Assembly: GCA_022782605.1 (NCBI GenBank)
Contig: JALFMW010000389.1
Span: 1-47,572, forward strand
From: Clostridium sp.
Lineage (GTDB): Bacteria > Bacillota > Clostridia > Peptostreptococcales > Peptostreptococcaceae
Length of the DNA stretch: 47,572 nt
Direction of reading: 5' to 3'
Position numbers and translations under genes: made by a program
The notes under the pieces: generated by a model
Told to the model about the DNA's origin: nothing
The model's database searches: none
The model's input: only the letters and a program-made list of their open reading frames with translations
Shown here: positions 1 to 7,115 of the stretch, one piece after another
Numbering within the stretch: position 1 is the stretch's first letter
Layout: each line of letters begins with the position of its first letter

Positions 1-109
1 TCATTTTAAATTAATTGGCTTTACTGATAATGATTTAGAATATTATGGTATCAATGAAAGTTTATCTTATAGTGAAGAAGATAGTAAACTTCCGTGGGAA
101 AGATACTAA
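1..109 (+). CDS. 3' part of the small acidic protein gene that begins at 47337 (wraps the junction)
   Basis: This is the second copy of the last 109 bases of the 67-aa gene at 47337-47540, present only because the contig ends overlap. It has no start here and ends at the TAA at 107-109. See the entry at 47337 for the whole gene; it should be counted once. Confidence 0.8.
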   Translation, partial: HFKLIGFTDNDLEYYGINESLSYSEEDSKLPWERY

Positions 110-141
110 AGGGGGAGTGATTATAATGAAATATTATAGAA
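1..141. repeat. Terminal direct repeat marking circular closure
   Basis: Bases 1-141 are identical to 47432-47572. The repeat cuts through the 3' end of one small gene and the start of the next, which are otherwise intact on the circle. This is what a k-mer assembler leaves when it closes a circular contig, so it is read as an assembly overlap and not as a physical terminal repeat. The unique genome is then 47431 bp, circular or circularly permuted. Confidence 0.9.
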
Positions 142-299
142 TATATTTAAAAAATAGAGTTATAGATTATGCTTATTCAATTGAGCAACTTAAAGAAGTA
201 ATTGCTTACAATAAAGTTGATTATATTGAATTATGTGAAGATAATAAAATATTAAAAGTATATAATTCATTAGAAGAAGTTATAAAGGAGAGTGATTAA
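126..299 (+). CDS. Small hypothetical protein, 57 aa
   Basis: I do not recognise this protein. The ATG at 126 is chosen because a strong GGGGGAGTG ribosome site lies just upstream; an in-frame start at 45 would lie inside the previous gene and has no ribosome site. The protein opens MKYYRIYLKN, is rich in Tyr, Lys and Glu, and reads like a compact alpha/beta early protein with no membrane segment. It follows the 67-aa gene at 47337 in the same early operon across the circular junction, and its first bases are repeated at 47557-47572. Confidence 0.7.
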   Translation: MKYYRIYLKNRVIDYAYSIEQLKEVIAYNKVDYIELCEDNKILKVYNSLEEVIKESD

Positions 300-356
300 A
301 TGACTAAAAAAAACAAGTTTATGAAGAACTAGAAAAAAGTTGGAATGGAGGTAGAT
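300..356 (+). pseudogene. Tiny ORF, possibly interrupted by a frameshift in an A8 run
   Basis: An ATG at 300, directly after the previous stop and behind GGAGAG, reads only 10 codons to a TAG at 330-332. One extra A in the eight-A run at 306-313 would open an 18-19 codon frame rich in Glu and Lys that ends at the TAA at 354-356, overlapping the start region of the next gene. This may be a homopolymer assembly error, a real decay event, or chance. Confidence 0.3.
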
Positions 357-359
357 AAT

Positions 360-1286
360 ATGATAAACTTTGACTTAATTAAAGGTGCTATTTATGGTGG
401 TGCTGTAGGTGATGCTTTAGGAATACCTGTTGAATGTAGAACTAGAACTGATGTTAGAAATACAAGTTTTAGAAAAATTGAAAAAGAATTAAGTTTTTTT
501 AGTGATGATACTTCATTAACACTTGCATCAATGGACGCATTAGTTAAAAGTGATTTTAAAAGAGAAACGTTTATGAATAATTTTGTAGAATGGTTATATT
601 ATGGTGCTTACACAACTTTAGGTTATGCTTATGGTTATGGGAAAGGTACTAAAGACGCAATAGATAAGTTTATTAAAACAAATAATGTTAGTAATTGTGG
701 TAATGATAGTTTTGAAAATAATGGAAATGGTGCATTAATGAGAATAACACCAGTTTGTTTAGCATTATTAACAAAAGAATATGATATTGATACAATGATT
801 ACAATATTAAGTGATATAACAAAATTAACACACGCAAATGAAATTAGTATTTTAGGTAATGTAATTTACTTTATATTTTTTAAAACATTAATAGAAACAA
901 AAAACAAATATATTGCTTATGATGTTATGAGAAATTTTGATTATTCAAAATGGTTTGATGAAAAAACAATTAAAAATTATGATAAAATATTAAATGGAAA
1001 CTGTAATATAGAACCGAGTGATACTAAAAACTTTTTTGTAGTTAATACTTTAGAATGTGTTATTTTCTGTGTTATGAATAATAATAATTTTAAAAATAGT
1101 ATTGAATGTGCTATAAAATTAGGATATGACACTGATACAGTAGCAGCAATTACAGGAAATATTACAGGTGCTTTATATGGTTATAAATCTATACCAAAAA
1201 GATGGTTAAAAAGCCTTGAAGGTAAAAAACTATTAGATATTAATATTAAAAGATTTAATTATAAGTTTGTAAATGAACGTGATTAA
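360..1286 (+). CDS. ADP-ribosylglycohydrolase (DraG/ARH family), 308 aa
   Basis: Predicted to hydrolyse the bond between ADP-ribose and a modified protein or nucleic acid, using two Mg2+ ions in the cytoplasm. Family motifs are clear: GGAVGDALGIP near residue 13, SDDTS near 46 (metal ligands), GNGALMR near 120, a THANE segment near 156, and GYDTDTVAAITGNITGALYG near 256, which holds the second acidic metal site. Length is normal for the family and nothing is missing. The ATG at 360 is preferred over 345 because GGAGGT lies 7 bases upstream of it. It sits among early takeover genes, so removing host-made ADP-ribose marks, or undoing a phage-made one, is plausible. No ADP-ribosyltransferase is seen in the window. 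Family is confident; target unknown. Confidence 0.9.
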   Translation: MINFDLIKGAIYGGAVGDALGIPVECRTRTDVRNTSFRKIEKELSFFSDDTSLTLASMDALVKSDFKRETFMNNFVEWLYYGAYTTLGYAYGYGKGTKDAIDKFIKTNNVSNCGNDSFENNGNGALMRITPVCLALLTKEYDIDTMITILSDITKLTHANEISILGNVIYFIFFKTLIETKNKYIAYDVMRNFDYSKWFDEKTIKNYDKILNGNCNIEPSDTKNFFVVNTLECVIFCVMNNNNFKNSIECAIKLGYDTDTVAAITGNITGALYGYKSIPKRWLKSLEGKKLLDINIKRFNYKFVNERD

Positions 1287-1306
1287 AATGTATTAAAGGA
1301 GGAATT

Positions 1307-1519
1307 ATGTTTATAATATGCGAAAAATCTTATATTGAAAGACTAGGAAAATTAATTGATGATGAAATAAACTTATATGATAGTGATAACGTTGCTGGAA
1401 TACAAAATTTTTTGAAAATACAAAATGTTAATGTTACTAAAAGAGCAATTTATAATGCTATAAAAAATAAAAATTTGATTAAAAATAAATATAGTGTATA
1501 TAAGATAAAAGTGAAGTAA
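1307..1519 (+). CDS. Small hypothetical protein, 70 aa, possible HTH
   Basis: Not recognised. It has a strong AAAGGAGG ribosome site 7 bases before the ATG. The second half (VTKRAIYNAIKNKNLIK) looks like a short helix-turn-helix of the kind seen in small phage DNA-binding proteins, followed by basic residues. The first half is acidic. A regulator is possible, but the evidence is only the pattern of the helices. It is followed by a promoter-like site at 1510-1541 that restarts transcription for the next genes. Confidence 0.65.
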   Translation: MFIICEKSYIERLGKLIDDEINLYDSDNVAGIQNFLKIQNVNVTKRAIYNAIKNKNLIKNKYSVYKIKVK

Positions 1520-1541
1520 GTAAGAAAACATATGATATAAT
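1510..1541 (+). promoter_or_regulatory. Promoter, AGTGAAGT / extended -10 class
   Basis: AGTGAAGT at 1510-1517 and an extended -10, TGATATAAT, with TATAAT at 1536-1541. The same pair of blocks recurs at 6816-6846 and 16381-16411 with nearly the same spacing (24-25 bases from GTGAAG to TATAAT). It lies between genes, just before the ribosome site of the 1565 gene. The upstream block is a poor match to TTGACA, so the extended -10 probably carries recognition. Confidence 0.6.
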
Positions 1542-1564
1542 GAAAGAAAGGAGGTATTTAGGAA

Positions 1565-1795
1565 GTGAAAACTTACATAAATGAAACCTTAGAAATAAAA
1601 GGTATGAGTGAAGATAAATATGAAATGTTAATTGATTTTTTAGAAGATACTGGAATAGATTTTAAAGAAACTGAATATGCAGACTATACAATAGATGAAA
1701 GAACTGAAGATGAAAAATATAATGACTGGTTGTGTGATTTGGGAGAAATTCAATATGAAGAACAAAAAATGAAAGAATTAGAAAGGAATGTATAG
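1565..1795 (+). CDS. Acidic small hypothetical protein, 76 aa
   Basis: Not recognised. It starts with GTG at 1565, behind AAAGGAGG a little over 10 bases upstream. It is very acidic (many Glu and Asp), with no cysteine pairs beyond one and no membrane helix. The stop is immediately followed by the ATG of the helicase gene, so the two are probably translated together. A DNA-mimic or a helicase partner is conceivable, but nothing in the sequence proves either. Confidence 0.65.
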   Translation: MKTYINETLEIKGMSEDKYEMLIDFLEDTGIDFKETEYADYTIDERTEDEKYNDWLCDLGEIQYEEQKMKELERNV

Positions 1796-3169
1796 ATGCT
1801 TAAAAATGTAAAGTTAAGAGACTATCAAAAGAAGATATTAGATGATTTAAAATATGTTCCAGCAATAGGACTTTTTATGGGAACTGGAACAGGTAAAACA
1901 CTTACAAGTCTTGCTAGATTTGAGCAAAATCCAACTAAAAATCTTTTAGTAATTTGCCCTCAAAAAATCATAACACAATGGTGGGAAGTTTTAGAAAAAC
2001 ACACTGATTTAAAACCATTAAGGTATAAACTAGATATGTCAGCAAAGAATAAAAATAAACTTTTTGAACAATATTTAACATATAAAGATGTTACACCTAA
2101 TTGTATAGTTGTTAATTTTGATATATTAGATAAAATAACTTGTTTAGATAAGTATATAGATAATAATTGGACTATCATTATAGATGAAAGTCATAAGATT
2201 AAGAATATGGGAAGTTATAGACACCCTGTTAAAACTACTAAAAGGTGTTTAGAATTAGGAGAAAAGACTTTATATAAAATAATACTTACAGCAACACCTA
2301 CTGAAAAAGAAAATGGTGGATATATTGATTTATATTCTCAATTAAAATTTCTAGGTTATGTTGATTATAGTGAAAGTTATTTTAAAAGTAATTTTTGTAT
2401 AATTGATAAAATACAAATACCAGGTATGCCTTTTCCAATTAATAAAATTGTTGGATATAAGTTAAAAAATATAAATAATGAATTGAAACCAATATTAAAT
2501 GCAACTTGTAGATATTATGCTCCAAAATATGGAGATTATGAACCTCAAAAGATTAAAGTAGAAATACCACGTGCTAAAAGTTATTCTAAACTTTTAAGAG
2601 AAAGAGCATATAATGAAATTATTTTTGATAACGTTAGTGCTATGCGAATTGGTAAAAAATCATTAATTGGTGGAATTGTTACTGGAACTAACGAATTTGG
2701 TGATAGGTTTAATTACAATGATAATAATGAAAAAGCAGACTGGTTAGAGGAATTTTTATCTAACACTGATGAAGTAGTTAGTGTTCTTTATTGTTATAAT
2801 GTAGAAAAAGAAAAGATAGTTTCTGTATGTGAAAAATTAAAAAAGAAATACATTGTTATTAATGGTGAAGTAAATGACAAACCTGCTGAACTTAAAAAAG
2901 ATTTTGATGTAGTTATAGGTCAATATCAAGCATTTAGTGAAAGTTTAGATGGTCTGCAATATAAGTGTCATTTAATGGTATTCTATTCAATGCCTGATAG
3001 TAGTTTAATGTATAAACAAAGTCTAGGTAGAATTGATAGAATAGGTCAAGAAAAAGTACCAACATATTATCATTTAATAATGAATAGTACAATAGATGAA
3101 AGCATTTACACTATGCTTAAAAATAAGATATATTTTAGTGAGAAAGAATTAAATGAATTGGAGGTATGA
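1796..3169 (+). CDS. SNF2-type DEAD/DEAH helicase, 457 aa
   Basis: Superfamily 2 ATPase expected to translocate on duplex DNA. It begins with a Q-like LRDYQ, then motif I MGTGTGKT (about residue 28), motif Ia VICPQ, motif II DESHK (about 129), motif III TATPT (about 165), and in the C-terminal RecA lobe the SNF2-like motif VI SLGRIDRIGQ (about 415). The order and the RIGQ ending are typical of compact phage SNF2 helicases of 450-500 aa. It starts directly after the preceding stop and overlaps the next gene by a few bases. In phages such genes usually sit in replication or recombination modules. Its exact role (remodelling, replication restart or recombination) is not known. Confidence 0.9.
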   Translation: MLKNVKLRDYQKKILDDLKYVPAIGLFMGTGTGKTLTSLARFEQNPTKNLLVICPQKIITQWWEVLEKHTDLKPLRYKLDMSAKNKNKLFEQYLTYKDVTPNCIVVNFDILDKITCLDKYIDNNWTIIIDESHKIKNMGSYRHPVKTTKRCLELGEKTLYKIILTATPTEKENGGYIDLYSQLKFLGYVDYSESYFKSNFCIIDKIQIPGMPFPINKIVGYKLKNINNELKPILNATCRYYAPKYGDYEPQKIKVEIPRAKSYSKLLRERAYNEIIFDNVSAMRIGKKSLIGGIVTGTNEFGDRFNYNDNNEKADWLEEFLSNTDEVVSVLYCYNVEKEKIVSVCEKLKKKYIVINGEVNDKPAELKKDFDVVIGQYQAFSESLDGLQYKCHLMVFYSMPDSSLMYKQSLGRIDRIGQEKVPTYYHLIMNSTIDESIYTMLKNKIYFSEKELNELEV

Positions 3170-3174
3170 TAAAA

Positions 3175-3366
3175 ATGAAATTTGATTATGTAGAAAGTGC
3201 TAAATATATTATATTATCTGTTTTAAAAAGTGGTATTCCAACAATAGATGCCATTGATAGCATATATGAGATACAAAATGGGAATAAAGAAGAATTTAAA
3301 GAACATATAAAAGCAATTAAAAATATTATGAGTAAAGCATTAAAAGAATTAGAAAAGGAGAAATGA
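3175..3366 (+). CDS. Small helical hypothetical protein, 63 aa
   Basis: Not recognised. GGAGGT upstream fits the ATG at 3175; an in-frame ATG at 3166 would be only one base from the ribosome site. The sequence is predicted mostly helical with a Lys/Glu-rich end. It is close behind the helicase and ends ATGA, overlapping a tiny ORF. Confidence 0.6.
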   Translation: MKFDYVESAKYIILSVLKSGIPTIDAIDSIYEIQNGNKEEFKEHIKAIKNIMSKALKELEKEK

Positions 3367-3412
3367 TTATGAACAAAAAAGAGTATGTGAAATTATAGAA
3401 TATATTAAATAA
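3363..3412 (+). pseudogene. Tiny ORF, possible frameshifted remnant
   Basis: ATGATTATG at 3363 reads 11 codons to a TAG at 3396-3398. Adding one base in the A6 run at 3373-3378 would extend the frame to a TAA at 3410-3412. The pattern (short ORF, A-run, open in the neighbouring frame) is the same as at 300-356. It may be gene decay or noise. Confidence 0.25.
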
Positions 3413-3429
3413 TTTAGGAGATGATGATT

Positions 3430-3483
3430 ATGAATGATAAAGAAATATTACAATTAGAACAAGGAAGTGATAGTAATGAATAA
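3430..3483 (+). CDS. 17-codon ORF, leader-like or 3' remnant of a duplicated gene
   Basis: It has a TTAGGAG ribosome site and reads MNDKEILQLEQGSDSNE. Its LEQGSD ending is almost the same as the end of the 97-aa protein at 4386-4679 (ELEQGSDNQ), and in both places the coding bases for QGSD provide the AAGGNAGTGATA ribosome site for the next gene. It could be the tail of a deleted paralogue kept because it supplies that site, or a translated leader. Confidence 0.4.
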   Translation: MNDKEILQLEQGSDSNE

Positions 3484-3736
3484 AGAATTAAATGAAGATG
3501 CAAGAACCAAACAAGATTTGTTGTATGAGTGTAGCAGTTTAGAAAGTAAGTTAAGCAATGAAATTATTAAGAATGAGCATTTAGAACAACAATGTAAAAA
3601 GCAAAAAGGAGTAATAGATAAAGCAATAAATAATTCTCAATATTGGATAGATTATTATACAAGATTAAATAGTGATGAAAGAATTGCATTAAGATTACAA
3701 GAAAATATAGATATATTAAAAGAGGTGTTAGAATGA
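3476..3736 (+). CDS. Coiled-coil hypothetical protein, 86 aa
   Basis: Not recognised. AAGGAAG about 8 bases before the ATG at 3476 decides the start over the in-frame GTG at 3467. Heptad-like spacing of Leu in the region LESKLSNEIIKNEHLEQQ suggests a coiled coil over residues 15-50. The start overlaps the end of the 17-codon ORF and the stop overlaps the next ATG (ATGA), so it is translationally coupled on both sides. Confidence 0.65.
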   Translation: MNKELNEDARTKQDLLYECSSLESKLSNEIIKNEHLEQQCKKQKGVIDKAINNSQYWIDYYTRLNSDERIALRLQENIDILKEVLE

Positions 3737-4089
3737 AGTGTGAAATATGTGGAAATGAATTTGAAAATTTCCATGCACAGGGATTTGATCATAAAATTTA
3801 TTGTCCTTTGTGTTATTTTAAAAAAGCAAATCAAAAATTAAAGAAACAACTTGAAGATAAAACAGAAGATTATAAAAGAATGAAAGATAATTTTGATATC
3901 AAAGTTGATGTACTAACTAAAATAGAAACTCAACAAAAAGAGTTTATAGAATATATGAATAAAACAATAAAAGAACTAGAATGTGATGATGTTGATGATG
4001 AAGAAATGAAAGGCTATTTAATTCAAAGAATAGATACATTTAAAGAAATTTTATCAAAATATAAAGAAATAATAGGAGATGATAAATAA
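3733..4089 (+). CDS. Zinc-ribbon plus coiled-coil protein, 118 aa
   Basis: Residues 3-27 carry two Cys pairs, CEIC and CPLC, separated by about 18 residues, which is a small zinc ribbon. The rest is a long charged helix (residues 30-115) with coiled-coil character. Proteins built this way are common in the early regions of low-GC Gram-positive phages and usually bind nucleic acid or host proteins. No enzyme motif is seen. Its start and stop overlap the neighbouring genes. Confidence 0.65.
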   Translation: MKCEICGNEFENFHAQGFDHKIYCPLCYFKKANQKLKKQLEDKTEDYKRMKDNFDIKVDVLTKIETQQKEFIEYMNKTIKELECDDVDDEEMKGYLIQRIDTFKEILSKYKEIIGDDK

Positions 4090-4346
4090 TGATAAAGATA
4101 ACTTTTGAAAAAGATTATAGCAAAGATTTTAATATCAAATTTTATGGATTAATAAAAGTTAATATTGTTTATGATAATGGAAAAGTAGTATCAATCAAAG
4201 AGAAAAAGAAAGCAAAAGAATTACTTGAAGAAATAACAAAGTTTAAAGAATTTTATGGCATAAAAACTGATGATGTAATAACTATAATTGATATGTATTT
4301 TGCTAATTATTTTAATATAGAATACATTGGAAAGCCATTATTTTAG
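4089..4346 (+). CDS. Small hypothetical protein, 85 aa
   Basis: Not recognised. It begins at a TAATG overlap with the zinc-ribbon gene, so it is probably coupled to it. The first half alternates charged and hydrophobic residues like a beta sheet and the second half is helical. There are no cysteines or membrane segments. Confidence 0.6.
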   Translation: MIKITFEKDYSKDFNIKFYGLIKVNIVYDNGKVVSIKEKKKAKELLEEITKFKEFYGIKTDDVITIIDMYFANYFNIEYIGKPLF

Positions 4347-4385
4347 ATAGTCAAGGAAATTGGTTTAGTATTAATAGAGGTGAAA

Positions 4386-4679
4386 ATGAATAAAGAAGAA
4401 ATAGAAGAATTAAAAGACTTTACTATTGATTTAACTGATATAGATGAACTTGCATTAGGTTTAGAAGTTTGTTCTAAAAAATCAAATATGATTATTCAAG
4501 AATTTGCAGATACAATTATTCAATTACAACAAGAAAATAAACAACTAAAAGATAATTGGAATAAGTTAAAAGAATATCTTAACTATAAAAGTGAAAGGGC
4601 TGTAGGAGAAGATGAATATGTTTATGATGAAATATATAATGAAATACAAGAACTAGAACAAGGTAGTGATAATCAATGA
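4386..4679 (+). CDS. Acidic coiled-coil hypothetical protein, 97 aa
   Basis: The start at ATG 4386 follows AGAGGTG; an in-frame GTG at 4380 is part of that site. The protein is acidic with a helical segment (IIQLQQENKQLKDNWNKL) typical of a coiled coil. The final codons, ELEQGSDNQ, encode the ribosome site of the next gene, and the stop overlaps its ATG. A near copy of this ending is in the 17-codon ORF at 3430. Confidence 0.65.
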   Translation: MNKEEIEELKDFTIDLTDIDELALGLEVCSKKSNMIIQEFADTIIQLQQENKQLKDNWNKLKEYLNYKSERAVGEDEYVYDEIYNEIQELEQGSDNQ

Positions 4680-4897
4680 GTAGAGTACATTTAGGAATGA
4701 AAAGACCTATAAAACAATTTGGAAAATACTATACAAAACTATTAAATCTTATTGATGAGATAGAAATGTATCCACCTGAAGATGAAATACAAAAAGATTT
4801 ATATGTTTCAAGATTAAAAACAACATTTAATGACACTTTAATACAATTAAATAATATAAAAAACACACAATTAGAATTATTAGAGAAAGGTTTGTGA
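4676..4897 (+). CDS. Small helical hypothetical protein, 73 aa
   Basis: Not recognised. It starts at an ATGA overlap with the upstream gene and is predicted to be mainly helical (KYYTKLLNLIDEIEMYPPEDEI and a C-terminal Leu-rich helix). No cysteines or catalytic motif. Confidence 0.6.
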   Translation: MSRVHLGMKRPIKQFGKYYTKLLNLIDEIEMYPPEDEIQKDLYVSRLKTTFNDTLIQLNNIKNTQLELLEKGL

Positions 4898-4901
4898 GGT
4901 T

Positions 4902-5117
4902 ATGAAAATAATAAAAAAAGGTAAAACATATAGAAAACATAAATGTTGCAAATGTAAAACTATTTATGTGTATCACATATTTGAAGATAAAATTGGCGAA
5001 TTAATATATTGCCCTGAATGTGGTAATTTTTTAGATTTTCATATATTTGATAAAAAGATAACAGAAGAAGAATATAAAAAATTAAATAATTTAGGAAGTG
5101 ATAGGGGTTATAAATAA
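4902..5117 (+). CDS. Zinc-ribbon protein, 71 aa
   Basis: Two Cys pairs, CCKC near residue 15 and CPEC near residue 37, form a zinc ribbon on a basic N-terminal region, followed by a charged tail. Small stand-alone zinc ribbons of this kind are frequent in phage early regions. Target unknown. The stop overlaps the ATG of another zinc protein (TAATG), so the two are probably co-translated. Confidence 0.65.
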   Translation: MKIIKKGKTYRKHKCCKCKTIYVYHIFEDKIGELIYCPECGNFLDFHIFDKKITEEEYKKLNNLGSDRGYK

Positions 5118-5314
5118 TGATAATAAAACCATTTTTAAGCAAATCAATTGAAATATGTGAAAGATGTGGGAAAATTGATATAAATACTTATGCAAGATAT
5201 AAATTAAAAAATGGAAAATATGTATTATATGGTGCTTATTCAAGATGTCAAAATTGTGAGAAAACAAAAGAATTTACAGAAGATAAACTAAAACAGGAGT
5301 TATTAAGAAAGTAG
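5117..5314 (+). CDS. Zinc-finger protein, 65 aa
   Basis: CERCG (residues 14-18) and CQNC (about residues 44-47) make a treble-clef-like or ribbon zinc site. It is the third small protein with two CxxC pairs within 1.6 kb (3733, 4902, 5117), which suggests a set of related early factors. No other motif. Confidence 0.65.
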   Translation: MIIKPFLSKSIEICERCGKIDINTYARYKLKNGKYVLYGAYSRCQNCEKTKEFTEDKLKQELLRK

Positions 5315-5326
5315 GAGGTGATTAAT

Positions 5327-5512
5327 ATGTTTACAGATGATTTTGATAAACCATTTAGAATATTTATAGTATTTTCATATATTGTTGTAACAGTATTATT
5401 GATAAGTCTTATTATAACAGTTTATAATGATGTTAAATTCAAAAACAAAGTAATGATTGGATATGATAAATGTATAAATATTAATGAAGATTTATATTGT
5501 AAAGTAAAATAA
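5327..5512 (+). CDS. Small single-pass membrane protein, 61 aa
   Basis: A single hydrophobic helix (FIVFSYIVVTVLLISLIITV, about residues 11-30) follows an acidic start and is followed by a basic stretch, so the N-terminus is probably outside and the short C-terminal part in the cytoplasm. AGGAGG places the start at ATG 5327 in preference to the in-frame GTG at 5318. Function unknown; membrane-acting early phage peptides include superinfection-exclusion proteins, but nothing here proves this. Confidence 0.65.
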   Translation: MFTDDFDKPFRIFIVFSYIVVTVLLISLIITVYNDVKFKNKVMIGYDKCININEDLYCKVK

Positions 5513-5521
5513 AGAAGGGAG

Positions 5522-5911
5522 ATGATTAAGTTGAAAGAGAAATTAAGTGTTGGAGATGTTATATGTGCCAATTACAATGGATTTGATGGTGAAAAGAGAG
5601 TTGGAATATTTTTGATAGTATATGATGAAAGACAAGATAGAATTTATACAACTGGACATACAAATTTAACTTGTGCAAAAATTACATCAAATAACTTATT
5701 AGGAAATAGTTATACTGTTAGAATTAAACCTGGAGAAGCAAATTTAGATAGTAGTTGTATAGTTAATTTAAGTAAAATGCACACATTTGTTAAAGACCAA
5801 ATTTATAAAAAATTAGGAAGATTAAGTTCTAATACTATGTTTAATGTTTTTAAAGAATTAAGAGCATTTAACAATGAAATGGAACAACAAATCTTAGAAA
5901 ATATATATTAG
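5522..5911 (+). CDS. MazF/PemK-like protein, 129 aa
   Basis: The N-terminal GDVICANYNG, then GEKRVGIFLIVYDE, TGHTNLTCAKITSN, YTVRI and the late CIVNLSKMHTFVKDQIYKKLGRLS fit the SH3-like MazF/PemK ribonuclease fold, including the usual position of the GxL near the end. No antitoxin-like partner (short acidic protein with a DNA-binding start) precedes it directly. It may be an RNA-cleaving takeover factor or a fold relative without catalysis. A TTG at 5531 with GGGAG upstream is an alternative start. Confidence 0.7.
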   Translation: MIKLKEKLSVGDVICANYNGFDGEKRVGIFLIVYDERQDRIYTTGHTNLTCAKITSNNLLGNSYTVRIKPGEANLDSSCIVNLSKMHTFVKDQIYKKLGRLSSNTMFNVFKELRAFNNEMEQQILENIY

Positions 5912-5927
5912 GAAAGGAAGTGGTATT

Positions 5928-6815
5928 ATGATACCAAAAGAAAGATATAATATTGTGGCTAGTTCATTATCAAGTTATATGGGTTGTGGCTTCAACACTA
6001 TTGAAGAACAACTTGATATTGATAGAGGACTAATGGTTAAAGAAGTTGATGATGAGGCACAAGACAGAATGGACTTAGGAAATGCTATGGAAGAAGGTTG
6101 TCTTAACTATTTTGAGAAAAAATTAGGAATAGTAATAGATGAAAGAAACAGTGAGTATAAATATGCTGTAAATGGTTTACTTAAATGTAAAAGAGATGGT
6201 AGAACATTCCTAGATGGAATTGAAACTGGAGTTGAAAATAAATATTCAAATAGTCAAACTAAATGTTTTACCGATGACTTCGGTTATGAATTACAATGTC
6301 AAGCATATATGATGGCTTGGGGGTTAGACCAATGGCTACTTTGTGGTATGTGGAAAGGTCAACCTAAAATGAAACTTATAAAGAAAAATGAAGAACTTCA
6401 AAATGATATTGCAGAAGTTGTAACAGCAGTAAGTTCTATATTAATGGGTATAGCATCTGTTGAAGATTATCCTTGGGAAATAGTTGATAAGTATTCAAGT
6501 GTTAAACCATTAAAATCTTTAGGTGGAGATGATATGGAAGATTATGATAAAGAACTTCTACATAGAATAGGTGAACTTAAAGATGAAATAAAGATAAGAA
6601 AAACTGAATGTGATGAATTAGAAGAATATGCTAAATCACATTATGCAGACTGTAGATACCAAGACGAAGATTATAAATATGTAATTTCTACAGGGTCAAG
6701 AAAAGGGGATATAGATAAAGATAAATTATCTATTGAACACCCTGAAATTGACTTAGAAAAATATAGAAAACCTAGCACAACTTATTCACAAATTAGAGTT
6801 ACAAATAGAAAATAA
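5928..6815 (+). CDS. YqaJ-like PD-(D/E)XK exonuclease, 295 aa
   Basis: Viral recombinase of the YqaJ/lambda-exonuclease type, expected to resect double-stranded DNA to give 3' single strands. Evidence: the N-terminal start on a Ser-rich helix, MDLGNAMEEG near residue 47 (conserved Glu), DGIETGVENKYS near 103 (the D...ExK core) and the strongly typical YELQCQAYMMAW near 125. The last third is a charged coiled-coil. It is followed after a promoter and one small gene by the DUF1071-type annealing protein, the usual partner in a phage two-component recombination system. Confidence 0.85.
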   Translation: MIPKERYNIVASSLSSYMGCGFNTIEEQLDIDRGLMVKEVDDEAQDRMDLGNAMEEGCLNYFEKKLGIVIDERNSEYKYAVNGLLKCKRDGRTFLDGIETGVENKYSNSQTKCFTDDFGYELQCQAYMMAWGLDQWLLCGMWKGQPKMKLIKKNEELQNDIAEVVTAVSSILMGIASVEDYPWEIVDKYSSVKPLKSLGGDDMEDYDKELLHRIGELKDEIKIRKTECDELEEYAKSHYADCRYQDEDYKYVISTGSRKGDIDKDKLSIEHPEIDLEKYRKPSTTYSQIRVTNRK

Positions 6816-6846
6816 AGTGAAGTGTGAGAAAAAGTTGTGTTATAAT
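6816..6846 (+). promoter_or_regulatory. Promoter, AGTGAAGT / extended -10 class
   Basis: AGTGAAGT at 6816-6823 and TGTTATAAT, with TATAAT at 6841-6846, directly after the exonuclease stop. It is the second of three copies of this block pair and would boost the replication genes from 6867 onward. Confidence 0.65.
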
Positions 6847-6866
6847 TAAAGTAAGGAGGAAGTTAA

Positions 6867-7100
6867 ATGGAATACGTAAAAGCAAAAAAGTACTTAATTA
6901 AACCAGAAGTTAGAAAAGATATTTGCAAATCTATTAGAGAAAACTTTGATAATAAAATGGCTGCAAGAATTGTTAGATACATAACTACTAACAAAGCATT
7001 AACATTTTCAAGATGGTTAAAGTACTTTGATTATGATTTATTAGAAGATATTCTAATAGAAGAAGATAATGTTGAAATCATTAAAGATTTAGGAATATAG
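6867..7100 (+). CDS. Small basic hypothetical protein, 77 aa
   Basis: Not recognised. It is the first gene after the promoter at 6816-6846, with a strong AAGGAGG ribosome site. A basic N-terminal half (KAKKYLIKPEVRKDICKSI) and an acidic helical end. It lies between the exonuclease and the annealing protein, so a recombination accessory role is possible on context alone. Confidence 0.6.
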   Translation: MEYVKAKKYLIKPEVRKDICKSIRENFDNKMAARIVRYITTNKALTFSRWLKYFDYDLLEDILIEEDNVEIIKDLGI

Positions 7101-7115
7101 AAAGGAGAAATTAAA

